Shown here in pieces: positions 1 through 11,932 of a stretch of DNA of 64,000 bases. The position numbers and the translations under genes are program-made. The stretch is from Paraspadella gotoi (lineage: Eukaryota; Chaetognatha). The notes beneath the pieces are model-generated. The model was not told where the DNA came from, did not search any database, and saw only the letters and a program-made list of their open reading frames with translations. Numbering within the stretch: the first letter of the stretch is position 1; every line of letters starts with the position of its first letter. The stretch spans positions 778,089 to 842,088 of the forward strand of contig CM119265.1 of the NCBI GenBank assembly GCA_051294375.1. Reading direction: 5' to 3'.

Positions 1-213
1 CAATTACTATATGTTTATTTACTATATTTTCTAAATGGTATCAACGGACAGATGTCCTGTTCAAAAGACAGGGCTAAATGTCAGACATGACAGAAAGAGA
101 TACAGATATGATAGACAGAAAGATAGACATACTGACACCAAAAAATGAAAATCTCGTAAAAGTCGGTGAGACTTCGACTGTTTTGGGCAAAAAACTTGAA
201 CGGCGCCAGGTTT

Positions 214-284
<71 letters not shown>

Positions 285-794
285 TGATATTATTCGATTA
301 AGACTTTGATTATTCGATTTAAAAATGAGAAGAAAAGATGAACAACTCAACCTTAATGAATTTCAACACCCCGAGTTTTAAGATTATATCTTAACACACC
401 GAAACTTAACTAAATTTTTAATCACCCTGTGACTTAATAGTAAATCTTTAATCTGCACTTGACCTGAATTCTGATCACCCCGAGTTTTAAAATAATTTTT
501 CGCCACCCTGTGACTTAACGTCTAATCTCCCTACATTACAGCTTCACGTTATCCTTGCAATTTTACATACTGTTCTACTTTTTTCTTTTTATATTAATTA
601 ATTAGTCTTTTCTCTTATCATTTTTGGAATTCTTTAATTTATTGACTCTTTTTTCTACTGACTCTTTCACCGACGCAATCAGTCACTTGCATATGCGATT
701 ATCAATCAATCAATCAATGATTCTATCAATAAATCAATCATTCAATTAATCATACATTCAACCAGTCTTTCCCTCTCTCTCTCTATTCTCTCTT

Positions 795-833
<39 letters not shown>

Positions 834-1494
834 CTATCTTCCAGCTATCTCCATCCTTCCCTCCTCTCTCCTCCATCTCCTCTCTTCCACACTCTCTCTC
901 TCTTTCTCCTCTCTCTCTCTCTCCTCTCTCTCTCCCTCTCCCAATTCCTCGTCTCTCTCTCTCTCTCTCTCTCTCCCTTCACACACACAAAACGCTCTTC
1001 CACACAGAATATATCTCACTCATCCTTTTCAACTCGAATGAACTCAGACAAACTTCAATATCAATGAAATTGTTCACCAAAAAAAAAAATTGTCAAATGA
1101 AACTCAAAACTTTTTATTTTCTCGACTTCAAAATAATCAAGAGACACATTTTAACATTTTTATCGCATTTAAACTTGTCAGTATAAATAAAAGATTTTAA
1201 TTTTGTAACAAAAGAAATAATGATTTAAGTAAAATTAATCGAAGATTATAATGTTTTTTTAACGCCTGGAAATGAAAATTGATGTCGTTTTTTAGTTTTT
1301 ATTGTTTTTTTTTATTTTTTTTTTATTTTCACGGTTTCAAATTAAGTGTCATTACGACACGATCATAAATTTTAATTTTTTTCTGTCGATTTTTAGTCTA
1401 TTTTTTTGTGATTTTAAACTTCCCTAAAATGATATTCATATACAAATGAATGCCTATTACACACTGAAAAAATAAACTACTGAACAAAAAAACG
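1..1494. other. AT-rich flank upstream of receptor 1, with two GA/CT microsatellites
   Basis: No gene is recognised here. The stretch holds a GA microsatellite (about 213-281), a long CT-rich tract (about 768-985) and AT-rich DNA leading up to the receptor 1 start codon. Open frames across the microsatellites translate only to Ser-Leu or Arg-Glu repeats. The promoter of receptor 1 should lie in the last few hundred bases, but I see no convincing TATA box or other motif. Confidence 0.6.
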
Positions 1495-2460
1495 ATGCAT
1501 TCCCGTCTTTGGCTCCTTTCTCTCTCTTCTCTTCTCCTGTTAACGAGTTGCTCCAGCAGAGAAGTGGTCACATGGGACGGTGGAAGAGTCACGTTTACTT
1601 GTCCCCGATTGAGAGAAGACTCCAGCCAGGATGACCCCAGCTCCTACAATGTACATCCCGTTGTAGCAATGAAACGAGACTTCAAAGAAACTGTCATCTT
1701 TGGTCCGAACGCCAACAGCAAGAGTCAAAGGATCGATTGCGTAAACGAGACATCAACAATCTGCAGACAAATTGCAAAAAGGATTCTTCTCTTGGAAACG
1801 AAGAAAGTTGATGGAATCGAACGCTTGACCTTTGTATTTGAAGCGGCGTTGACGGACGGCAACTCCGCGCTGCTCTGTAAAACGACTGCGGGGCTGAGGG
1901 CGCCGCTGGATTCGGGAGATGAAGTGGAATTGACAGTCGTTGCTAAGAGACAGATGCAATTGAAGGTTTGAAGTGAAAAAAAGAAGTTATAAAACTTTGA
2001 TTTTATACATACATTTGTATTGTATCGCATAATGTATTAGCAATTGAACTTTTTGTATATATTAATGTGTTTGCAGATTTTAAATTTTAAAATTAATGCG
2101 TTTTAAATTTTTTAGTAGAGATTTGGATTCGCCAGTAAAAAAAAAGCATTTGTGATAGATTCTTCTTTAATGAGTTATTAATTTGTACAAAGTAAAAATT
2201 GCAAAATCGAATAAAGTAATAATTTATTTGTATTAGTTTTTCATGAATAATTTGAATCATTCTGAATATTCATTATTTTTTACTGGTCCAGTTACTGCAA
2301 TGATAACAAAATCAATAACATTCCATTGCAGGTGGACGACGGTGCCACCAATTTGCCTGGAATCGATGCAGGACAAAAACTCAATGTGTCTTGCAGAGAG
2401 AATCTTGTTAAAGGAGATGGAACCGTTCCACTTATGATTCAAATCTCGACAGTAGAAAGT

Positions 2461-2511
<51 letters not shown>

Positions 2512-5500
2512 TCACATTACCTCATTAAATTATTTAAAATTGAAAAATTAAAATTTTAATTAAAGTTGAAAACAAGATTCTTAAAATTCAAAACTTTGAA
2601 ACTTGAAACTTTAAATATAATATAATTAAATATAAATTAAATATAACAACTAAAATTAAAATGTTGAAACTTAACACATCACAACCTTAACTTAAATCCA
2701 GAAAACCTGAAAACTGAAAATTCAACTTCGATCTTTATTTAGTTCGTCGCGGGAGGTTAATGAGATTTGATTGGTTGTAAGTTGCAATTAATGCTGTTTA
2801 AAAAGGATTTCCTGCTTTACGATTTAGCCTAGTTATGTCAATTATAAACAACTACATACAATTAAGCCATTTTCTTCTCTTATCTAACGATAGTATGAAG
2901 ATAGGGAAAAAATTTGTAAATCCAAGGCTTTCTAACAATAAAGTAATTGAACATTTTTCAGGTGATTATAATTATTATTACTTGAACATTAAGGTAGTAG
3001 AGCCAACCTACCTGATTGCGCTATATAAAAACGTAAAAAACTATTAACAAAAAAATTAAAATAAAAAAATGGAATGTGACTGAGTTAATATGTAAAAAAA
3101 TAACTTATATTATGTCCAACGAATTAATAATTAAATAAAATCATTTTTTCAGATCCTGCCTTATTTACTGATCTGCCCATTGAAAGAGTTTCTCCGAATG
3201 AAGTAAAACTCAAAGATGTTATTCTTGAAAGAACTTACCATAAACTGAGATGTCTCTCTGGTCCGCCGAAGAGGTAAGGCTGAATCAATGATATAAAAAG
3301 TTAAGAAATTAGGTTTCCATTTAGGGTTAGTGATTAGTTTCAGGTATAAGATTATATTTATCAATAACTTAGATACATATTAGGTTTACTTTTAGATACT
3401 GTATAATCTTTTTCACGAGACATATAAGATAAGACATAAGACATAAAAGATGCCCCCCGTTATATCATCTCAAATTAAGTTTGGAAATAAGTTTCAGCGC
3501 AAAAAAATTAATGGGCGAATCTACTCCATCTTTCTTTGCCTCTTTTTTGGCTGATTGGGCCGTTAATAGTTTTATTTAAGCTAATTTTTTGTTCATTAAG
3601 CATTTAACTTATCACAATTATTCTAATCAATTAATTAATTAATGAATAATTAATCTATAAATTCTACTCTATTTTTGGTGGGAAATATGTTTTTTTAGTA
3701 ATGTAATAAAGGTAGACTTTTTTGTAAGAAAATGTTAAGTTGAAAAAAGACATTATGGCCAAGTATAAATGAATTAAAAATATTAAAAGAATTAATGTTA
3801 ATAATGAATTAATTAAAATGATCATTTTCCCCTACCCCCGCCCCCTCGCCTAGACCATGGGGTCGGACCAATAGTGCCCCTCTCCAAGTCAGGTTCAAAC
3901 CCTGGGGTCTGACCATAGACAGACCCAACCCTCTAAGGGTCCTTTGGACATACGACGAAGAGCACGAGCATCTGGAGAGTTTCCATTGCGCCGCCGACGA
4001 TGGAAAACCTGAGGGAATCAAATGGGTCATTGAAGCCGAAGTTGATGGAATCGTGAAACCGGAATTGGTTCACATCGCACATGTGTATCACGTGAAAGAT
4101 ATGATGCATATCAGATTCGATGTGGTGGTGGAAAAGGATACTAAGGTATGTGTTTGGGGTGTGGGAAGAGTGTGAAGGGGAAAGTGTGGAAAGTATGTGG
4201 AAAGTGTGAGAAAAGCATGTGGAAAGTATGGGGAAAGTGTGAGAAAAGTATGTGAAAAGTGTGGGAAGGAGGTAATGAGTAGGAAAGAAAAGAATGTATG
4301 AATATATTTATGTATTATATCCAATTAGTAACCTATTTCAGAAAAATATTTTAACCTCGTGTTTTTCCAAAGTCCTTTCTAACAAAATTTTAAACTCAAT
4401 AACTAACTTTCCAAATTCATTATCAAAAATATTCTTGTCACCTAAACTTTACAAATTCGAAATTTTTAAATTTAAATGAAAGGGAATAATTAAATTCATT
4501 GTAAGTTCATTGTATTTTTTGTGTTTTTGAAATCGGAATACAAAATCGTTTCAACAGTTATAAGTTTGTTCAAATATACGTATATACTATATAATATACT
4601 ATATTTCTTTCGCGATGAATGGGTGTATAATTTTCCTTTCGCTCTAATGACCAAACAAAAGTTTTTGTGGTTAATAGGCCATTAAAATCTTGTTAAATAC
4701 AACTAACAATACAGGAAAAAAAAAGTAATAGCTAAATTTTAAAAAGGATTATTTTCGGCATTCGTCAATATATAAATTGATAAATATCTAAAATTGATAT
4801 GCGTAATTGTTTGAATTAAGTTTAATTAATTAGTAATTTTGTATCCTTATAAACACTTTTCCCCCAGATTATTTTTCTATTTTGGTTTAAATGGTTTTAA
4901 AAATTAAACTGGTATCTCAATAAAAATATATCAATGGAATAAATAAAATCAATCAAATCAAATCAATCAATCAATCAAACCATCTTCCTGTTTCATCACA
5001 AGGTCCGATGCATCGCAAAAAACGAAGTGGGAAATTCAGAATTGGAACTTTGGATTCACAAATTAAGACCGGCAAGTCGAAAGTGGGAGAGAAAGTTTTT
5101 ATCTCGTTTTTGATTGGGTTTTATTAATTCTCCCTCTTTCCCTCTCTCTCTCTCTTTCTCTCTCTCTCTCCCTCCCTCTCCCCATCTCTCCCTCTCTCCT
5201 CCTCCTTCTCTCCTCTGTCCTCCCTCTCTCCCTCTCCCTCTCCTCTCTCTTCTCTCTCCCTCTCTCTCTCCTTCTCTCCCTCCCTCTCCCTCTCTCTCCC
5301 TCTCTCTCCTCCTTCCCTCCCCTCTCTTTCCCTCTCTCTCTCTTTCCCTCCCTCTCTCCCTCTCTTTCTCCCTCTCTGTCTCTCTCTCTCTCAGTCCCTC
5401 GGCAAAGGAATCATGGCGGGAATCATCGTCGCGATTCTTTTAATTCTTCTCGGTTGTATCATCTTTATAATAGGAATTGCCTGTATCAGGGATGAGGAAG

Positions 5501-5622
5501 AGGAGGAAGAGGAAGATGTGGAGAAAGGAGGAGGAGCAGATGTTGGTGCAGATGTTGGTGCAGATGTTGCTGCAGATGTTGCTGCAGATGGAGACGAACC
5601 CGGACCGGCTTCAATGATCTGA
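1495..5622 (+). CDS. Type I membrane receptor with degenerate Ig-like domains (receptor 1)
   Basis: Spliced gene model with exons 1495-1965, 2332-2458, 3153-3273, 3854-4145, 5003-5071 and 5395-5622; all phases agree and give 435 residues. The N-terminus is a signal peptide (Leu/Ser-rich core after MHSRLW). Three Ig-like segments follow. The first, in exon 1, has Cys pairs in VTFTC and ALLCKTTAG. The second, in exons 2-3, has LNVSC and KLRC. The third, in exons 4-5, has SFHCAADDGKPEGIKW and KVRCIAKNEVG, the best match to an I-set Ig fold. Exon 6 encodes one transmembrane helix (GIIVAILLILLGCIIFIIGI) and a tail of Glu-rich and Ala-Asp-Val repeats with no tyrosine motif. It has two close paralogs at 26066 and 38492. 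Unlike them it has an intron between exons 1 and 2, and intron 5 starts with GC. A polyadenylation signal is at 6028-6033. It is probably a surface recognition or adhesion protein; the ligand is unknown. Confidence 0.85.
5131..5394. repeat. CT-rich microsatellite forming the 3' end of intron 5 of receptor 1
   Basis: About 260 bp of imperfect (CT)n/(CCCTCT)n runs directly into the CAG acceptor of the last exon of receptor 1, so the microsatellite serves as an oversized polypyrimidine tract. Confidence 0.9.
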
Positions 5623-6088
5623 AAAAGACTGATAGACGACGACGACGACGACGACTGACATCCGACGTCACTGACATCCGTGATAGTGACATCACAGTTA
5701 GTGATATCTATTTATGTTAATTAGACTTTGAAGGTGGGTGAAGACTATTAGCACCCCCCGTCGGTGAAACGTATTGTGTGAACGGACATTAAAAGTGATT
5801 AAAGAAAGACGTTAAAGTTTCACGAGAACAACAAAAAAAGATATTGAATACTGAATCGTTTTGACAGTTTTCTCGATTAAGTTAAATTCTAGGAAAGGTA
5901 GTCTTTTTTTTTTATTAAATACTATTACTTTCAATCATAATTAGTTTAGAGACTGTATACGGAGAGGTTTTTTTTTAAGATATTATATAATAACGGAATC
6001 TGGCGAGTGAATTCTATATTCTAATCTAATAAACCTTAAATAACCATTCAGCTATTTTGATGGAGGATTAGGTTTTTTTTGTCTCTTC

Positions 6089-6139
<51 letters not shown>

Positions 6140-7407
6140 ATATTTAAGAAGGTTAAAACGGAGAAGACACCGATAAAATTAAAGTTGTTTATAGAACGGT
6201 ATTTATTTTATTTTTTCCCTAATGTAATAATTTAAACGCACTATATAATAAAAATTGTATGCTCACATTTAAAAAATAATCCCACACAAGATTTATTTAT
6301 CCTTATTTTTAATTTTGTCCCTGATCGCACAATTTTTTTGATACTCCAATTTCCAAATAGGTAGAAACTAGTGCTTTTTTACTGTATTGAAATGTATGAT
6401 TATGATTTTATAAAGTTTTAAACAAAAGGCAGTTTTAAAAGATGTCGCTGTTGAAATCGCAATATATTTTGAACAAAAGGGAAAGAAAATTTTATTTCTT
6501 TCGATTTAACAAAATTAGCGACGATAAAAGAATCGATGGTTTGTTATATTTTTTTTACATTCATAACAATTGTACAAATCAGTTGATTTTACACAATTTG
6601 TATTTCTCGTATGTTGCTTAGGGAAATATACTGTATGAACCCGCGACAGTAGGGTGTGCCTTATTGTAAAAGTATTTTTTATTTGATCTCATTTTAGAAA
6701 ATAATTATACCTAGCTAGTTACCTCTGAACAATACTGCATAAAACATGTAATGTTGTACTGCAAAATTTATGTACATACATGTAAAAAATAACGCAATTG
6801 TTAGCAATTTCGGTTGTGGATTTCGGTTTTAATTTATTCAGTCAAGTAAACAAAGCTAAAACTAAAATAATGTAAGAGTTAAGTTAAATAAAACTTGTAC
6901 CAAAAGGTTCCAAGATATGAAGAACTAATAAAATATTAAATTATCAAGATTCATCTGAGACTAAATTTACTTTCATACTTTCATTTTTTTTTCATAGCTG
7001 AAAGAGAACGGGAGCGTCGATTGGCTTAAAAGTATGTTATATCTTGTAATCTGAGATGATTACAATTAATATCTGTTTTAATTTACTTATTAAAACCTCT
7101 TGTACATTCTTCTCTTAAAAATGTGATGTCTTTATAAATGTCGTGATTATCTAATTATAAATGTAAAATTCTATATTCTAGTTATAAATTATAAATCTTG
7201 TAATAAACTTTTAATCTAAATCTAAATTATAAATTTATATGTTATTCTAAACACTTTTTATTAAATTCTTAAGTTTTATCTCAAACTGTCCAAACCCGAT
7301 TTTTTATTACAGAATACATTTTTAATATCGCAGCAAAATCCTGTTTTCTTTTGCTGAACTCGTCCTTCAAAAGTCACGTTTTTGCCAAACACAATCATTT
7401 TGGAGCA

Positions 7408-7464
<57 letters not shown>

Positions 7465-8472
7465 GATTAGAGATTGAAGAATTAATTTAGTTTTTAGGTT
7501 TATAGATAAGGTTGGTGATAAGGATTAACGGTTAGGGCATATAGTAGGGGAATATGGTTAGGGATTGGGTTAGAGTTAGGTATTAGGTTATCTTATCTTA
7601 TCCTATCAATGTCTTATCTTATCTTATCCAATCAACGTCTTATCTTATCCAACCAACGTCTTATCTTATCCAATCAACATCTTATCTTATCTTATCCTAT
7701 CCAATCAACGTCTTATCTTATCTTATCTTATCCAATCAATATCTTATCTTATCTTATCCTATCCAATCAACATCTTATCTTATCTTATCTTATCCTATCA
7801 ATGTCTTAACTTATCTTATCCAATCAACGTCTTATCTTATCTTATCTTACCCAATCAACGTCTTATCTAATCTTATCCTATCCAATCAACGTCTTATCTT
7901 ATCTTATCCTATCCAATCGACGTCTTATCTTATCTTATCCTATCCAATCAACATCTTATCTTATCTTATCTTATCCAATCAACGTCTTATCTTATCTTAT
8001 CTTATCCAATCAACGTCTTATCTTATCTTATCTTCTCCAATCAATGTCTTATCTTATCTTATCTTATCCAATCAACGTCCTATCTTATCTTATCCTATCC
8101 TATCAACATCTTATCTTATCTTATCCAATCAACGTCTTATCTTATCTTATCCAATCCAATCAACTTCTTATCTTATCTTATCCTATCCAATCAACGTAAG
8201 CCAATCGTGTTTAAAGTTCAACAGATTGGAAGTCCAACTACAATCTACAAGTCAGGTGGTCGAGCTTTGCAATAATTGCAGGTTGATGTAGCAGAGTTCT
8301 GGTTTGGAGGTTGATGAGTTATAAATTTGCTCCATTTGATTATCTTCTCAACCAATTTCATCTAATCATCATCTCAACTAATCAACTCATTTAATCAACT
8401 CTGATAAATCGCTTGAAAACTTCGTCTACCAGATTCAGTTAGAGTTCAGCCGCTTTCCTTTATTTTTACAAA
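5623..8472. other. Intergenic region between receptor 1 and the fibrinogen-related gene
   Basis: Contains the receptor 1 3' UTR with AATAAA at 6028-6033, CT microsatellites at about 6084-6138 and 7410-7462, a short TTAGGG-like patch at about 7500-7590 and a satellite at 7590-8200. The rest is AT-rich DNA with no supported gene. Confidence 0.6.
7590..8200. repeat. Satellite built of TATCT pentamers and CCAATCAACG spacers
   Basis: About 600 bp of tandem units, each made of two to four (TCTTA) pentamers followed by TCCAATCAACG; unit length varies from about 21 to 36 bp because the pentamer number varies. It is a composite repeat: a microsatellite nested in a minisatellite. The open frame across it is a by-product of the periodicity. 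Confidence 0.9.
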
Positions 8473-8529
8473 ATGAAAAGTTTTCTTTTTTTTATTTTTT
8501 TGGGAATTTTCAGCGGCATCATTTTGGGA

Positions 8530-8588
<59 letters not shown>

Positions 8589-10963
8589 TGAAAAAAAGTT
8601 GATAAAAATTTTTAAAAAATTTTTAATTAACGTTTTGCTTACTAAATGAAATATTTATAATTATATTATTTATTTTTGAATCAGAAAAACCAAAACTGGG
8701 AGAGAATTTTCGTGATGAAAAACAGGTTTGAATAAACGAACTAAACAATTTAACAAATAAATGAATGGATATCATATGAATGTACAAATGAAAGAATGCG
8801 TAAACATATGAACGAACGACTGATGGATGTACTCGACCAACCTATTGATGAAATTTGTTGAAATTTAATAAATTAGTTTTTACTTTTGAATTAAAATAAT
8901 AATGTTGCTTCCTTTTTATACTTGATGTTTTTTGGTTTAAAAATATGAATTTAGAACGTTCTGGAACGTTATATTTGATAGTTTCTTATGAATTAGTTCA
9001 TAACATTTTATTTATGAGTCCATTTAAACGTTAATGTCTGTTAGTGTTTGTTTCTGTTGAATTTTAATAGTTTAGTTTTTACTTGCTTACTGTTTTCTAG
9101 TTTTATACACTGATACTGTTTTTGATTTTGTCAATACTGTTTTTGGTATTAATAAAAAAAAAAAAAAAAAAAAAATTTTACTTTAATTAAAGTTCTAAAA
9201 GTGAGGAACGAACAACATTATACTAATGAACATTAATGTAATAAAAAAATTTATAATAAATTTTACAATTTACGCAGTAGGCCATATTTATACTAGTACT
9301 AAACCAATAAATGTTAAAATTTCAAAACAGTTTTTTCTAAGATTTTTTTGCAGATTTGGAATCGTCATAAAAAGTTTATAAAAAGAAATACAACTCTTTT
9401 TGAAAAATTCCTTCAATAAGTGGGTCAAAATTAGAAAAAGCTATATTTTAAGCTGAAAATTAACTTTTTATATATTAAATATAGTTTTTTTAATTTTTAA
9501 CCCACTTAATGAAAGAATTTTTAAAAATGATTTATATTTTCTTTTATCAGCTTTTGACGAGGAATTCAAATCTGCAATCAAAATTAAGAAAAGCCTATTT
9601 TGAAATTTTTCGATTTTATAAGGATAGTACTATATATAAATACAGCCTACTGCAAAAATTAAAAAAACATAAAATTAATTTTTTTTACAAATTAATGTTC
9701 ACTGTTGGTATGTTGTTCAAAATTGACTTTTAGAATTTTTGTATGTAACTTTCACTACGCCTTAATGAACATACAGACGGACTGACCACATTTAATAATT
9801 TTTTATAGACTTTAGAAAAAACAAAAGAACGAAAAAATGCGGCGCTGGAAAATAAAGTTGCTGAGGTAATTGGTAATTGGTAATTGTTAATTGGTAATGG
9901 TTATGGGAATGGTAATTGGTAATGTTAACAACACAATTTTTTTTAAGATTTAATTTCGTTTTTGTTTTCGTTTTCTAGAAAATGAAATTCTAAAAAAAGG
10001 CAGTTATGAGTTTTTTTAATTATTTTTCTAATTATTAAGGGGATGAGAACATCAGAGTTTTTTTAATTAATTTTTCTATTATTAAGGGGATGAGAACCAT
10101 CAGAGCTATTTTAATTGTTTTTTTAATTATTAAGGGGATGAGAACATCTGAGTTTTTTTAATTATTAAGGGGATGAGAACATCAGAGTTTTTTAATTATT
10201 TTTTTAATTATTAAGGGGATGAGAACTATCAGAGTTTTTTTCTAGAACATAATTGTACCAGTAACTGTTTTTTTTTGTTTTTAACAAAAAGGACTCAAGT
10301 TTTTGTTAGTTTGATTTCGTCTTGTGAAATCTGCAGGCAGAATACAACAACCAAAATGAATAATATTAATTTTAAAGTGTTCGGTACCTATTTTATACTA
10401 ACACTAATTTTAAGTAGCTATTTATATTTTCATACTTAAACTATTCAAATTGAAAAAAAATTATATGGCAATCGTTTGACCTTATTTTATATTCATATGC
10501 CGTCCTAGGAAAAAAGCGTCAGCAAAATAATGAAATATTTGGAAGAAGAAAACAAAAAACTGAGGATTGAAAATTTACGTCTCAAGATGGATACACGTCA
10601 AAAGGATCAGAATGGTAAGGTTCATTCTAGGGCTCACTTTTCCTAAAGGGCTCTATTTCTATTCCCTGAACCTTATTTATGCTTAATATTTAACCCGAAT
10701 CTATCATTAAACCTATTACCTAATTTCTAACCATATTTCTTAATCATTAACTCTAACCTTAATTCTTAATCCCTAATCTTTTAATCCTAATCTCAAACCA
10801 TAAAACTTTACCCCCTAACCTTAATCCCTAATCCGGATCATTCTAGTCATTCTAATCAATCTAATCCCTAAGTCAATATTTAAAACATACAATGATACAC
10901 ATTTTATATCATACAATTAATTCTACATATTGTCCCATTATTCATATACTTTATTATGTTTAC

Positions 10964-11003
<40 letters not shown>

Positions 11004-11837
11004 TCATTATTATAACTAAATGATTATATTATTGTGTCGTCATTGTATCATCAATATCTCTATTAACCATTAATAAAACTTATTTTTTCAGAAACCAAGA
11101 ATTTGGTGACAAAAAGAGAAAAGATTGAAAATCGAATTTTCTTCACTTCAACTCCGAAAATCATCGATGTTTATTGTAAAAGAATTTCGTGATATAGTGG
11201 CGGATGTTGTAAAACTAGTACCACCGACATATTATGTTTTAATATATTATATGTCACATCCTTAAATAAAAGGCTATTTTCGGCTCTTTCTGGAATTAAA
11301 ATATAGCGTCTTTGTTATTATGGAAGAGTGAAATGTCTATTAATTAAAACCAATTTTGTGTTTTGAATGTTAAGATTATCATCATTTTTTTTAATTCATT
11401 AGTATCGGCAATTGAACACACGTTTATTCCATTCCTATGGCACAACCAATACTCGGCAGGAGACACTGTTTTCAGGGATAAAAACACGTGGGCATTTTAT
11501 AAAAATGGATTTGCCAGAGGTGAAAACAAAAATTTATTTCAAAAAGTTGTTACAAATGTTCAATTGTTCATGTGATATAGAATAATATTTAAAACTATTG
11601 ATAAATCATTACATGCCAAGCTTTTGAAACCTTTAAAATTAGTATAGTTTATTTTATCCATGTTGCCAGGCGATAATTTTTGGATGGGTCTGGAGAAACT
11701 TCATCAGCTCACCAAATCCGGCCACTGGTATTTAGTGGCCAAGTTTAAATGGTGGAAAAAAGGAATAGATGCAACTCATAACTCTGAAGATGATCCAAAG
11801 AAAGGAGAGTGGGGAGTTGGCGTATGGCCCAAATTTA

Positions 11838-11932
<95 letters not shown>

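Noticed and set aside
81-350. Ser/Leu-rich open frame on the - strand
   Set aside because: It is translation of a GA microsatellite; similar frames at 834, 5114, 11776, 11809, 24219, 31931, 45084 and 56096 are rejected for the same reason.
7609-7809. ORF with repeated Tyr-Leu-Ile-Leu-Ser units
   Set aside because: Product of the TATCT satellite; the frame is open only because of the repeat period.
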